In this document: positions 26,974 to 35,347 of the stretch, piece after piece
How the letters are laid out: every line of letters begins with the position of its first letter
How positions within the stretch are numbered: the first letter of the stretch is position 1
From: Pseudomonas chlororaphis
Lineage (GTDB): Bacteria > Pseudomonadota > Gammaproteobacteria > Pseudomonadales > Pseudomonadaceae
Reading direction: 5' to 3'
Assembly (NCBI GenBank): GCA_001023535.1
Contig: CP011020.1
Location: 1,271,001 to 1,335,000 of the forward strand
DNA length: 64,000 nucleotides
The notes under the pieces: generated by a model
Databases searched by the model: none
Seen by the model: only the letters and a program-made list of their open reading frames with translations
Told to the model about the DNA's origin: nothing
Program-made: the position numbers and the translations under genes

Positions 26974-27704
26974 TCACGCCCCTCGAAAAATCTCACCACG
27001 TGACGAATGCGCTTCTTGTCGCACGCGTCGAGCCGGTCACGCTGGCGGTACTGCAGGTAAAAGCGCAGCCGCTGGGTCGCCGACAGATGATACTTGGCCA
27101 CTTTGTCCAGGCAGGCCAGGTCCTTGGTGATACGGTACTTGAGCCAGAAGCCGCGCCAGAAATCGCCGTTCGGACAGTCGATCAGGAACAGCCGCGAGCG
27201 GTCATCGATCAGCAGGTTGCGCCACTTCAGGTCGTTGTGGGTAAAGCGATGATCGTGCATGGTCCGCGTATAGGCGGCCAGTTGCCGGCTCACGCCGTCG
27301 ACCCAGGCACGGTCGCCCAGCCGCGGATCATGCCGCTCGGCCAGCGCCGAGAGGTCCTCGGTGCGGGGCAGCTCGCGGGTAATCATCGCACCGCGGGCGT
27401 AAGTGGCGCCATGTCGCTCCAGGCCCCAGCCCACGATTTCGGCGGTGGGAATCCCCCACTTGGCGAAACGCTTGAGGTTCTGCCATTCGGACTTGACCCG
27501 TGGCTTGCCCAGGTAACGACGCAAGCCCTTGCCAGCCCCGACGTAGCGCTTGACGTAATAGTTCACGCCATTGCGTTGCACCCGGATCACTTCCGACAGC
27601 GGGTCGCGGGTCAGCCGCTCCCCTTGCAAGGCAAACACCGCGTCGAGGCTGCCGAAGTCCTGCGCCAGCTCGGCATAGGAAGGTTCCAGTTTCCAACCCG
27701 ACAT
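26970..27704 (-). CDS. wapP: LPS core heptose kinase WapP
   Basis: A 244-aa lipopolysaccharide kinase with intact key residues: VNYYVKRYVG (ATP-site lysine), THNDLKWRNLL (catalytic Asp and Asn) and LFLIDCPNGDF (metal Asp). In Pseudomonas WapP is proposed to phosphorylate a second inner-core heptose, adding to the dense phosphorylation needed for outer membrane stability. Overlaps of 1 nt with waaP and 4 nt with wapQ show translational coupling. The 27704 ATG is the only sensible start. Confidence 0.9.
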   Translation of the reverse strand: MSGWKLEPSYAELAQDFGSLDAVFALQGERLTRDPLSEVIRVQRNGVNYYVKRYVGAGKGLRRYLGKPRVKSEWQNLKRFAKWGIPTAEIVGWGLERHGATYARGAMITRELPRTEDLSALAERHDPRLGDRAWVDGVSRQLAAYTRTMHDHRFTHNDLKWRNLLIDDRSRLFLIDCPNGDFWRGFWLKYRITKDLACLDKVAKYHLSATQRLRFYLQYRQRDRLDACDKKRIRHVVRFFEGRE

Positions 27705-28510
27705 CAGAGCGCGTCCCCATACCGCTGCTTACGGGCATAGAGCTTGTTGGCCTTGCCTTCGAGCCAGCTCAGCAGGGCCGCCTCCTGCGTGAGGATCTCG
27801 CGCAGTGGCTGCTGGAAATAGCCCTTGAGAAAGCGCAGCTTGTCGCGGCGGGTCAGGCCGATGTCCAGCGCCGAGAAATACAGCGCGGCCAGGTCCTTGT
27901 TGCGCCAGCGTCGGGTGATCGCCGCGCGGGTCTGGGCACGGTGCAGGTCGATTACCGAGAGCTTGAAGTCCTGGGCGGTCACCGGCTTGTCGGTGTGCAA
28001 CAGGAAGTGGCAGATGTAGCAGTCCCGGTGGTTGACCCCGGCGCGGTGCATCATGCCGGTCATGCGCGCCACTTCGGCAATCAGGGCACGCTTGAGGGCC
28101 GGTTGCGGCGGCTGCTTGACCCAGTCGATGCTGAAATCTTCGAGGCTGATCGTCGGCGCCAGTTCTTCGGTGACGATGAACGAGTGCTGGTCAGCCGGGT
28201 TGCGGCCCTTCTCGCCGTAGGCGACGGCCGTCATGGTCGGTACGCCGACTTCCTGCAGGCGCTGGATCGCGGCCCACTCCTGCCCCGCACCGAGCACTGG
28301 CAACTTGGCGGTGAGCAGGTTCTTGAAGATCTCGCCCCAGCCAATGCCACGGTGGATCTTGACGAAAAAACCGTGGCCGTCCACCTCCGTGCGCAAGGTG
28401 CGCCGGGCTTCGAGTTCACGATAGACCTCGCCCTGGAGCGCCTCGACTTCGACGAACGCATCGCGCCCGGCCCACAGGCGCTTGAACGGTTCGGCCAGCA
28501 TCAGTTTCAT
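27704..28510 (-). CDS. waaP: LPS core heptose I kinase WaaP
   Basis: WaaP phosphorylates O4 of heptose I and is essential for viability in P. aeruginosa, where phosphorylation precedes export of the core. The protein is 268 aa. The glycine-rich/ATP region reads GHGFFVKIHRG, the catalytic loop VNHRDCYICHFLL with the catalytic Asp, and the metal site SVIDLHRAQ. It overlaps waaG by 4 nt and wapP by 1 nt, in the order waaG-waaP-wapP-wapQ known from PAO1. Confidence 0.96.
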   Translation of the reverse strand: MKLMLAEPFKRLWAGRDAFVEVEALQGEVYRELEARRTLRTEVDGHGFFVKIHRGIGWGEIFKNLLTAKLPVLGAGQEWAAIQRLQEVGVPTMTAVAYGEKGRNPADQHSFIVTEELAPTISLEDFSIDWVKQPPQPALKRALIAEVARMTGMMHRAGVNHRDCYICHFLLHTDKPVTAQDFKLSVIDLHRAQTRAAITRRWRNKDLAALYFSALDIGLTRRDKLRFLKGYFQQPLREILTQEAALLSWLEGKANKLYARKQRYGDAL

Positions 28511-29631
28511 TGCGCTTGCTCCGCCAATATCACATCGGCCGCGTGCTGCGGCATGCTGTAGAGGTCAGCCGTCTCGGCGAAGGCCAGGCCATTGCGGCTC
28601 CACGCCGCCCGGGCGTCGGCATCGCTGAGCATACGCCCCAGGTATTCGGTGAGCTGCGCCTGTTCGAACGGCTCGTCCAGCACCAGGCCGCTGTCGGCCT
28701 CGGCGATGTAATGGGCGTACCCGCACACCGCGCTGACCAGCACCGGCAACCCGGCCACCAACGCTTCGAGCAGCACGGTACCGGTGTTTTCGTTGTACGC
28801 AGGATGGATCAACAGGTCGGCCCCGAGCAGGAAACGCGGGATGTCGCTACGGCCCTTGAGGAACCGTACGTTGTCACCGAGCCCCAGCGCGGCACTCTGC
28901 AATTGAAATACCTTGGGGTCGTCCTGGCCGATTACAAACAGCCGGGTCCGTTTTCTCAACTCGGCAGGCAACGCGGCCAGGGCCTTGAGGCTGCGGTCCA
29001 CGCCCTTGGTCTTGAACCCGGAGCCGATCTGCACCAGCAGCAGCTCATCATCGGCCAACTCGAACTCGGCCCTGAACGCGGCGCGGATCTCATCGGCATC
29101 GGCGGGCCGGCGGCGGTCCTGGGCGATGCCCGGCGGCAGCAAGTGGAAGCGCTCCAATGGCGTGCCGTAGTGCTTGATGAACAACGGCTGCTGGACTTCG
29201 GAGATCATCAGCACTTCGGTCCTGGCATCCCTGGCGAACACCGCCCGCTCGTACTCGGCGAAATGCCGGTAACGGCCCCAACGCCGATACAGGGAATTGC
29301 GCAGGTTCTGCGCCTTGTCTTCGAAGCAGCCATCGGCGGCGTAATACACGTCCAGGCCGGGCATCTTGTTGAAACCGATCAAGCGGTCCACCGGGCGCTT
29401 GGCCAGGTCGGCCTCCATCCACGCACTGAGTTTTTCGTTGCGCCGGTGGTTGAACAACGCCTTGACCGGCGCCACCAGCACTTCGAAACCCGGCGGGACG
29501 TCACCTTCCCAGATCAGCGTGTAGACGCGGATCTGGTGACCTCGCCGCTGGCATTCCAGGGCGATGCGCATGAAGTCACGCTGCAAGCCTCCGTACGGGA
29601 AATACTTGTAAAGGACAAAAGCCAATTGCAT
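28507..29631 (-). CDS. waaG: LPS core glycosyltransferase WaaG
   Basis: WaaG adds the first hexose or hexosamine of the outer core (GalN from UDP-GalNAc-type donors in Pseudomonas, glucose in enterics). It is a 374-aa GT-B enzyme. The N-terminus reads FVLYKYFPYGGLQRDFMRIA, the donor domain begins LLVQIGSGFKTKGVD, and NENTGTVLLEALVAGLPVL is the EX7E sugar-nucleotide site. The start overlaps waaC by 1 nt, and its stop overlaps waaP by 4 nt. Confidence 0.95.
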   Translation of the reverse strand: MQLAFVLYKYFPYGGLQRDFMRIALECQRRGHQIRVYTLIWEGDVPPGFEVLVAPVKALFNHRRNEKLSAWMEADLAKRPVDRLIGFNKMPGLDVYYAADGCFEDKAQNLRNSLYRRWGRYRHFAEYERAVFARDARTEVLMISEVQQPLFIKHYGTPLERFHLLPPGIAQDRRRPADADEIRAAFRAEFELADDELLLVQIGSGFKTKGVDRSLKALAALPAELRKRTRLFVIGQDDPKVFQLQSAALGLGDNVRFLKGRSDIPRFLLGADLLIHPAYNENTGTVLLEALVAGLPVLVSAVCGYAHYIAEADSGLVLDEPFEQAQLTEYLGRMLSDADARAAWSRNGLAFAETADLYSMPQHAADVILAEQAQ

Positions 29632-30689
29632 CAGCGCGGCTCCTCAGCCAATAACGTGCTCAGGTGGCTGGCCACACGCTCGGGGTTCAGACGCGTGAAG
29701 CACAGGGGCTGCTCGCGTTTCAGGTCAAACCGACGGGCATCTTCGGCGGTCGGCGGGTAAGTGCACTGCTTCTGCATGCAGGGTGCACAGGGAAAATCGC
29801 TGGCGAGGTGAACCTGGCCCTTGCCATAGGCGCCGGTCAGAATCGGGTTGGTGGGGCCCAGCAGCGAAATCGTCGGCACGTCCAGGGCCGCAGCCAGGTG
29901 CCCGAGACCAGTGTCCACTGCCACGCAGGCCTGGGCGCCGGCAAGCACCTTGCCCATGCCACCCAGGTTCAGCTTCGGCAACACTTCGACATTGCGCAGG
30001 CCCTTGGCGATACGCTCGGCCCGGGCCTTCTCCAACGGGTTGCCCCACGGCAGCTTCACCACCACGCCGAACTGCCCCATGCGCTCGGTGAGCTGGCGCC
30101 AATACAGCTCGGGCCAGTGCTTGGATTCCCAGGTCGTGCCGTGCAGGAACACCACATAAGGGTACTTGCGCGGCAATTCAACCAGGCGATCGACATTCAG
30201 GCCGTAGCTGCCCTGGGTCCGGGGCAAATCATACCCCAGCGCCACGGCGAACAACTGGCGCACGCGCTCCACCGCATGCTGACCGCGGGCCACCGCCAGG
30301 CGGCGATCGTAGAAGCGCGCGGCGATGGGCTCGCGGGCCGAATCCTTGTCCAGGCCGGCGACCGGCGCCTTGACGTAACGGGTCAGCCAGGCACTTTTCA
30401 ACAGGCCCTGGGCGTCGATGACCAGGTCGTACTTTTCGGCGCGCAGGCTCTGCTTGAAGCGTCGCCACTCGCCGCTCTTGATCGTTTGCCAGAGGTTCTT
30501 GCGCCAGCGACGGATCGCCACCGCGATGACCTTGCCCACGGCCGGGTGCCAGGTCGGGATCTCGGCGAAGCCTTCTTCCACCACCCAATCGAACTTGATC
30601 CCGGGGATCGCCCGCGCCGCATCGGTCAGGGCTGGCAACGTGTGGACCACATCCCCCAGCGAGGAGGTCTTGATCAGCAATACCCGCAA
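29631..30689 (-). CDS. waaC: ADP-heptose:Kdo transferase, heptosyltransferase I
   Basis: WaaC (GT9) adds L,D-heptose I to Kdo of the inner core, using the ADP-heptose that HldE helps make. It is 352 aa. It starts with RVLLIKTSSLGDVVHTLPAL, and the donor site includes FLHGTTWESKHWP and VAVDTGLGHLAAALDVP. The start codon is TTG, one base after the waaF stop; no nearby ATG gives a family-like N-terminus. It overlaps waaG by one base. Confidence 0.95.
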   Translation of the reverse strand: MRVLLIKTSSLGDVVHTLPALTDAARAIPGIKFDWVVEEGFAEIPTWHPAVGKVIAVAIRRWRKNLWQTIKSGEWRRFKQSLRAEKYDLVIDAQGLLKSAWLTRYVKAPVAGLDKDSAREPIAARFYDRRLAVARGQHAVERVRQLFAVALGYDLPRTQGSYGLNVDRLVELPRKYPYVVFLHGTTWESKHWPELYWRQLTERMGQFGVVVKLPWGNPLEKARAERIAKGLRNVEVLPKLNLGGMGKVLAGAQACVAVDTGLGHLAAALDVPTISLLGPTNPILTGAYGKGQVHLASDFPCAPCMQKQCTYPPTAEDARRFDLKREQPLCFTRLNPERVASHLSTLLAEEPR

Positions 30690-30690
30690 G

Positions 30691-31725
30691 TTACTCGACC
30701 TCCACGGGTGTGCCCTGCAAACGCTCCAGGGCCTCGTTCACCGACTGCGGCATGAGCTGGCGCAGGCAGTTGTAGTGCCCGAAGCGGCAGGTGCGGTCAA
30801 AGCATGGGCTGCATTCCAGGCCCAGGCGCACGATTTCGACCTGGTCGGCCAGCGGCGGGGTGAAGCCCGGCGAGGTGGAGCCGTAGACCGCCACCAACGG
30901 GCGATTCAAGGCCGCGGCCACGTGCATCAGGCCGGAGTCGTTGGAGACCACCGAATCGGCACAGGACAGCAGGTCGATGGCTTCGGCCAGGGACGTGTCG
31001 CCGCTGAGGTTCACCGACTCTTCGCGCAGCCCCGGGATCAGCCGCGAACGGATGTCCTCGCCCACCGGATGATCCTTTTTCGAGCCGAACAGCCAGACCT
31101 GCCAGCCTTCCCGAATCTTCGCCTCGGCGACCTGGGCGTAGTGCTCGGCCGGCCAGCGCTTGGATTCGCCGAATTCGGCGCCCGGACACAGGGCCAGCAC
31201 CGGGCGGTCCAGGCTCAGGCCGAACTTGGCCAGGGCTTGCGCGCGACTCACCGGGTCAATGGCCAGGCTGGGGCGCGGATACGGCGTGGGCAACTCGGCC
31301 CCGCGCTCGTAGGCCAGGGCCATGAAGCGCTCGATCATCAGCGGATAACGCTCTTTGTCCAGCGTGCGCACGTCATTGAGCAAGCCGTAGCGGAACTCGC
31401 CGCGCCAGCCGGTGCGCTTGGGGATGCCGGCAAAGAATGGCACCAGCGCCGACTTCAGCGAGTTGGGCAGCAGGATCGCCTGGTCGTACTGGCCGGCCAG
31501 GGACTTGCCGATGCGCCTCCGAGTCGCCAGCTCCAGCGCGCCGTGGCCGAGCGGGAAGCTCAAGGCCTTGCGTACCTGTGGCATGCGCTCCAGGATCGGC
31601 CGACTCCACTCGGGGGCCAGGACGTCGATTTCGCACTGCGGGTGGCGCTGCTTCAGGCACTGGAACAGTGTCTGCGCCATCACCATGTCACCGACCCAAC
31701 TGGGCCCAACGATCAGAATATTCAT
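30691..31725 (-). CDS. waaF: ADP-heptose:LPS heptosyltransferase II
   Basis: WaaF (GT9) adds heptose II to heptose I. It is 344 aa, beginning NILIVGPSWVGDMVMAQTLF. The donor-binding half has CPGAEFGESKRWP, NDSGLMHVAAALNRP and YGSTSPGFTPPL, all typical of WaaF. It heads the tightly packed operon waaF-waaC-waaG-waaP-wapP-wapQ-kinase. A REP block and a candidate terminator separate it from glnE; a promoter should lie in 31726-32025. Confidence 0.96.
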   Translation of the reverse strand: MNILIVGPSWVGDMVMAQTLFQCLKQRHPQCEIDVLAPEWSRPILERMPQVRKALSFPLGHGALELATRRRIGKSLAGQYDQAILLPNSLKSALVPFFAGIPKRTGWRGEFRYGLLNDVRTLDKERYPLMIERFMALAYERGAELPTPYPRPSLAIDPVSRAQALAKFGLSLDRPVLALCPGAEFGESKRWPAEHYAQVAEAKIREGWQVWLFGSKKDHPVGEDIRSRLIPGLREESVNLSGDTSLAEAIDLLSCADSVVSNDSGLMHVAAALNRPLVAVYGSTSPGFTPPLADQVEIVRLGLECSPCFDRTCRFGHYNCLRQLMPQSVNEALERLQGTPVEVE

Positions 31726-31734
31726 GTGGTTTCC

Positions 31735-31765
31735 AAAAACGCTACGGGGAGGCCTACGCCTCCCC
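31735..31765 (-). terminator. Possible rho-independent terminator between glnE and waaF
   Basis: On the minus strand GGGGAGGC-GTAG-GCCTCCCC forms a perfect 8-bp stem followed by GTAGCG and five T residues. It could end glnE transcription just before the waaF operon. The short distance (10 nt) to the waaF start means it could also shape the waaF leader. Confidence 0.45.
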
Positions 31766-31788
31766 GCCTAAAGACACTGCAATCCACC

Positions 31789-31878
31789 GTGGGAGCGGGC
31801 TTGCTCGCGAAAGGGCCGGCACATCCAACATCTATTTCGCCTGACACTGCGCTTTCGCGAGCAAGCCCGCTCCCACAA
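31789..31878. repeat. Inverted pair of REP-like palindromes, GTGGGAGC family, copy 1
   Basis: GTGGGAGCGGGCTTGCTCGC at the left and GCGAGCAAGCCCGCTCCCAC at the right enclose about 50 bp that includes TTTCGCCTGACACTGCGC. It is followed 46 bp later by a near-identical unit (31925-32013), giving a tandem BIME-like arrangement between waaF and glnE. Confidence 0.8.
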
Positions 31879-31924
31879 GGGGTCTTCATTCGCCTCAAGT
31901 GCGGTGAAGCACCGCCAATCCAAC

Positions 31925-32013
31925 TGTGGGAGCGGGCTTGCCCGCGAAGAGGCTGGCACATGCAGCCTCTACTTCGCCTGACACTCCGCCTTCGCGAGCA
32001 AGCCCGCTCCCAC
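31925..32013. repeat. Inverted pair of REP-like palindromes, GTGGGAGC family, copy 2
   Basis: This unit has the same layout and nearly the same internal sequence (GGCACAT, TTCGCCTGACACT) as the 31789 unit, with GCCCGCGAAGAGG instead of GCTCGCGAAAGGG on the left arm. It ends 12 bp before the glnE stop codon. Confidence 0.8.
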
Positions 32014-32025
32014 ATCAATCAGTAC

Positions 32026-34965
32026 TCAATTCAACCCCAACGTCCGCCAGATCCGCAGCACCTGCCGGCGTTCATCCACGAACTGGTCGCCTGCAATCAC
32101 CCCGGCCTCTTTCTGCAGGGCCTGGCGGTGGGCGGCGGAGCGGTAGGCTTTGTAGGCCTCGCGCAACAAGGTGGCGTCTTCGGCCGGCATCAACCCGACC
32201 TCCTGCAACCCTTCCAGAATGCGGATGTTATCGGTGTAGCGCAGCAACGACGGGTGTTCCTCGGACCACGCCAGGGCCGCGTATTGCACCATAAATTCAA
32301 TATCGACGATACCTCCGGCGTCCTGCTTGAGGTCGAACGGCGCCGTGGCCTCGAAGGCATTTGCCGCGGTTCCGGCAGCGGTGGCCTTGCTGCCAAGGTT
32401 ATCGCGCATCTTGGCGCGCATCTCGCTGACCTCCTGGCGCAACATCGACAAGTCACGCTTGCGCCCAAGGACCTGGGCGCGGACATTTTCAAATGCCAAG
32501 CCCACGTCCTGGCTGCCCACCAGCACCCGGGCCCGCACCAGTGCCTGATGCTCCCACGTCCAGGCTTCATTTTCCTGATAACGGGCAAACGCCCCGAGGG
32601 AGCTGACCAGTAACCCCGACGCCCCGGACGGACGCAAGCGCATGTCCACTTCATAGAGCTGCCCGGAGTTGGTCTGGGCCGTTAGCAAGTGAATGATCCG
32701 CTGGCCAAGCCGGGTGAAGAACTGGGCGCCATCGATCGGCTTCGGCCCGTCGGTTTCGGCCTGCGGATCGCCGTCATGGATGAAGACCAGGTCCAGGTCG
32801 GAACCATGCCCCAATTCAAGGCCGCCGACTTTCCCATAACCGACAATGATGAAGCCCGGATCGCACAAGCTGCCGTCGGTGCGCAACGGCACGCCATGCT
32901 TGGCGGTCGTCTGGCGCCAGGCCAGGGCCAGCACTTGTTCGAGAATCGCCTCGGCCAACCAGGTCAGGTAGTCGCTGACTTTCATCAGCGGCAGGCTGCC
33001 GGCGATTTCCGATGCAGCCACCCGCAGGCGGTGCGCCAGCTTGAAATGCCGCAGCGCCTCCATCTGCTGTTCAAGATCATCCTCGGGAATCCGCGTCAGG
33101 CGCTCGCGCAACTCGGCGGCCAGCTCCGGCGCCAGCGGCGGCTTGAACAAGCGCCCCTCGTTGAGCAGCTCATCGAGTAATAAAGGAAAACGCGTGATCT
33201 GCTCGGCGATCCACGGGCTCGCTGCGCACAAGGTCAGCAAGCGCCGCAGGGCGCCGGGGTTTTCCGTCAACAGCACCAGGTAAGCCGAGCGGCGCGCCAC
33301 CGCTTCGACCAGCGGCAATACGCGCTCCAGCACCAGGTCCGGGTTGGCATGCTCCACCGCCTGGGCCAGCAAGCGCGGAATGAAGGCGTCCAGACGCTCG
33401 CGCCCCAGGCGTTGCATCGCTCGCAATTGCGGGCTGCCGCGCAAGACAGCCAGGGCCTTGAGGGCCTTGGCCGCATCGCTGAAACCGCCCGCCTCCAACT
33501 GGCGGCAGGCCGCCTCCTCATCCTGGCTGTCTTCCCACAACGGCAGCCATTCGCCGCCCACCACCACTTCGCTCTCACTGCCCTCGTCTTCGTCAGGGTC
33601 AGCAATGACCTGGCCGAAGTGCCAGGCCACCCGCTCGCGCCAATACATCAACCGCTCATGGAACGCCGGCCAGTGCGCAAACCCCAGCATGAAGGCAATC
33701 CGCGCCTGGTCCTGCGGGCTGTCCGGCAGCATCTGGGTCTGGCGATCGCCGATGGCCTGGATCGCGTGCTCGGTATAACGCAGGAATTCATAACCCTGGC
33801 GCAACTCGTCGACCACCTTGGTCGGCAGATACCCCTGGCCTTCGAGAGTGCCCAGCACTTTGAGCAGCGGGCGCTGCTGCAGGCTCAGGTCGCGACCGCC
33901 GTGGATCAGCTGGAACGCCTGGGCGATGAACTCCACCTCGCGAATCCCGCCCGACCCGAGCTTGATGTTGTCGGCCATGCCCTTGCGCCGCACTTCCTGC
34001 TGGATCAGCTGCTTCATGGTGCGCAGCGCTTCGATGGCGGAAAAGTCCAGGTAACGGCGATAAACGAACGGACGCAGCATGTCGAGCAACTGCGCACCGG
34101 CCACCTGGTCACCCGCGACCACGCGCGCCTTGATCATGGCGTAGCGTTCCCAGTCGCGCCCCTGGTCCTGGTAATACTGCTCCAGGGCATTGAAGCTCAG
34201 CACCAGTGCGCCGGCCGAACCATAAGGACGCAGGCGCATGTCCACGCGGAACACGAAACCGTCGACGGTGATCGGGTCCAGGGCCTTGATCAGGCGCTGG
34301 CCGACCCGGATGAAGAACTCCTGGTTATCCAGCGGCCGCTTGACGCCGACGGTTTCGCCCCCCTCCGGGTAGGCAAAGATAAGGTCGATGTCCGACGACA
34401 GGTTCAGCTCCACCGCCCCCAGCTTGCCCATGCCGAGAATGACCATCTGCTGCGGCTCGCCGCTGCGCCGCCCGGTGGGGGTGCCGAACTGCTGGGCGAG
34501 GCGCTGGTACAACCAATGGTAGGCCTCGTCGATGCAGGTATCGGCCATGTCGGAGAGATCGCGGCAGGTTTGCACCAGGTCGGCCTGGCGGGTCAGGTCG
34601 CGCCAGATGATCCGCACCTGCTGGCGCGTGCGCTGGCGACGCAGGACGCGGCCCAGTTCGTCTTCGGTCTCGGCAGCCTGGACCGCGGCACCAATCTGCG
34701 CACGCATCTCGCCGGGGGCGAAGCCGCGGTCCAGCTCGCCGCTGCGCACCAGCGCCAACAGCATCGCCGGGTCACGCACACTTTGCTCGATGACAAAGTC
34801 ACTGGCGGCAGCGACGCGCCGGAATGCCTCCCAGTGCTGCGGCGTCCAGCTCGACAGGCCGTGGTCGTCGTCGAGCGAAGCGACCGCCGCACGGAACGAC
34901 TCCTCGGCCCGACTGACCAATGACTGGAGAATGACCGGTACTTCGGCAAGCGAGGGCAGGCTCAT
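32026..34965 (-). CDS. glnE: Bifunctional glutamine synthetase adenylyltransferase / adenylyl-removing enzyme
   Basis: GlnE adenylylates and de-adenylylates glutamine synthetase in response to PII, setting nitrogen assimilation. It is 979 aa, full length. The N-terminal nucleotidyltransferase (removing) domain carries ILGMGKLGAVELN followed by SSDIDLIF (about 175-196). The C-terminal (adenylylating) domain carries GYGKVGGLELGHGSDLDLVF near residue 707. The ATG at 34965 follows GGATAG. It is divergent from aceE. In PAO1 ilvE lies between waaF and glnE; here that place is taken by REP repeats. Confidence 0.97.
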   Translation of the reverse strand: MSLPSLAEVPVILQSLVSRAEESFRAAVASLDDDHGLSSWTPQHWEAFRRVAAASDFVIEQSVRDPAMLLALVRSGELDRGFAPGEMRAQIGAAVQAAETEDELGRVLRRQRTRQQVRIIWRDLTRQADLVQTCRDLSDMADTCIDEAYHWLYQRLAQQFGTPTGRRSGEPQQMVILGMGKLGAVELNLSSDIDLIFAYPEGGETVGVKRPLDNQEFFIRVGQRLIKALDPITVDGFVFRVDMRLRPYGSAGALVLSFNALEQYYQDQGRDWERYAMIKARVVAGDQVAGAQLLDMLRPFVYRRYLDFSAIEALRTMKQLIQQEVRRKGMADNIKLGSGGIREVEFIAQAFQLIHGGRDLSLQQRPLLKVLGTLEGQGYLPTKVVDELRQGYEFLRYTEHAIQAIGDRQTQMLPDSPQDQARIAFMLGFAHWPAFHERLMYWRERVAWHFGQVIADPDEDEGSESEVVVGGEWLPLWEDSQDEEAACRQLEAGGFSDAAKALKALAVLRGSPQLRAMQRLGRERLDAFIPRLLAQAVEHANPDLVLERVLPLVEAVARRSAYLVLLTENPGALRRLLTLCAASPWIAEQITRFPLLLDELLNEGRLFKPPLAPELAAELRERLTRIPEDDLEQQMEALRHFKLAHRLRVAASEIAGSLPLMKVSDYLTWLAEAILEQVLALAWRQTTAKHGVPLRTDGSLCDPGFIIVGYGKVGGLELGHGSDLDLVFIHDGDPQAETDGPKPIDGAQFFTRLGQRIIHLLTAQTNSGQLYEVDMRLRPSGASGLLVSSLGAFARYQENEAWTWEHQALVRARVLVGSQDVGLAFENVRAQVLGRKRDLSMLRQEVSEMRAKMRDNLGSKATAAGTAANAFEATAPFDLKQDAGGIVDIEFMVQYAALAWSEEHPSLLRYTDNIRILEGLQEVGLMPAEDATLLREAYKAYRSAAHRQALQKEAGVIAGDQFVDERRQVLRIWRTLGLN

Positions 34966-34999
34966 GGTCTATCCTTGATCGGCGCGGGGAAGGCTGGAT

Positions 35000-35024
35000 G
35001 TAGTGTTTTTTCAAAAACCACTAC
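35000..35024. promoter_or_regulatory. 25-bp near-perfect palindrome with GTAGTG/CACTAC arms
   Basis: GTAGTG (35000-35005) and CACTAC (35019-35024) flank complementary T- and A-runs, with one mismatched pair and a single central base. It starts 35 bp upstream of the glnE start codon. The arms share the GTAGT/ACTAC half-sites of the two dyads nearer aceE, so it may be a third site of the same regulator, or a hairpin in the glnE leader. Confidence 0.45.
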
Positions 35025-35168
35025 CTGATCGACTGTCGAACAAAGATGATAAATAGCTGAAAATCTGATTTTATTGGCAGCCGACATCAAGTTTTTACCT
35101 GTTCGAGTTGGGTAAAGACCAACAGTAACGATTATTCTCACAACGAAACGAGGGGCCATAAGCCGCTC

Positions 35169-35196
35169 TTGTGTAGTTTTACTACTCGTCTATACA
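35169..35196 (+). promoter_or_regulatory. Candidate sigma-70 promoter for aceEF
   Basis: TTGTGT (35169-35174) and TATACA (35191-35196) are separated by 16 nt and lie about 150 nt before the aceE ATG, in an AT-rich stretch of a GC-rich genome. The first GTAGT-N3-ACTAC dyad lies across its -35 element and spacer. The assignment is by consensus only. Confidence 0.4.
35173..35185. promoter_or_regulatory. GTAGT-TTT-ACTAC dyad, probable repressor operator 1 of aceEF
   Basis: A perfect 13-bp dyad with a 3-bp spacer. FadR-subfamily GntR regulators, including PdhR and LldR, bind N3-spaced dyads of the TGGT-N3-ACCA kind, so a PdhR-like regulator of pyruvate dehydrogenase is the obvious reader. It overlaps the candidate promoter. 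Confidence 0.55.
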
Positions 35197-35224
35197 TTCG
35201 AAAAGCTGAAACGGCCAACGATTT

Positions 35225-35237
35225 GTAGTAAAACTAC
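35225..35237. promoter_or_regulatory. GTAGT-AAA-ACTAC dyad, probable repressor operator 2 of aceEF
   Basis: A perfect 13-bp dyad identical to the first in both half-sites. Centre-to-centre distance is 52 bp, near five helical turns, so two bound dimers would face the same side of the DNA. It lies downstream of the candidate promoter and about 110 nt before the aceE ATG. Confidence 0.55.
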
Positions 35238-35347
35238 ACGCCGTCGAATCTACCTTCGGCAATCCAAGAATTTATATCGTCTGCCCACAAGGCCAGTCGC
35301 AAACTCAGGCAACCGATTCTGGTAGCCTTTCCGCCCTGGAGCAAGCC

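Noticed and set aside
31789..32013. Regularly repeated 90-bp units considered as a CRISPR-like array.
   Set aside because: There are only two units, each an inverted pair of palindromes of a family found elsewhere in the window as singles, with no unique spacers and no cas genes.
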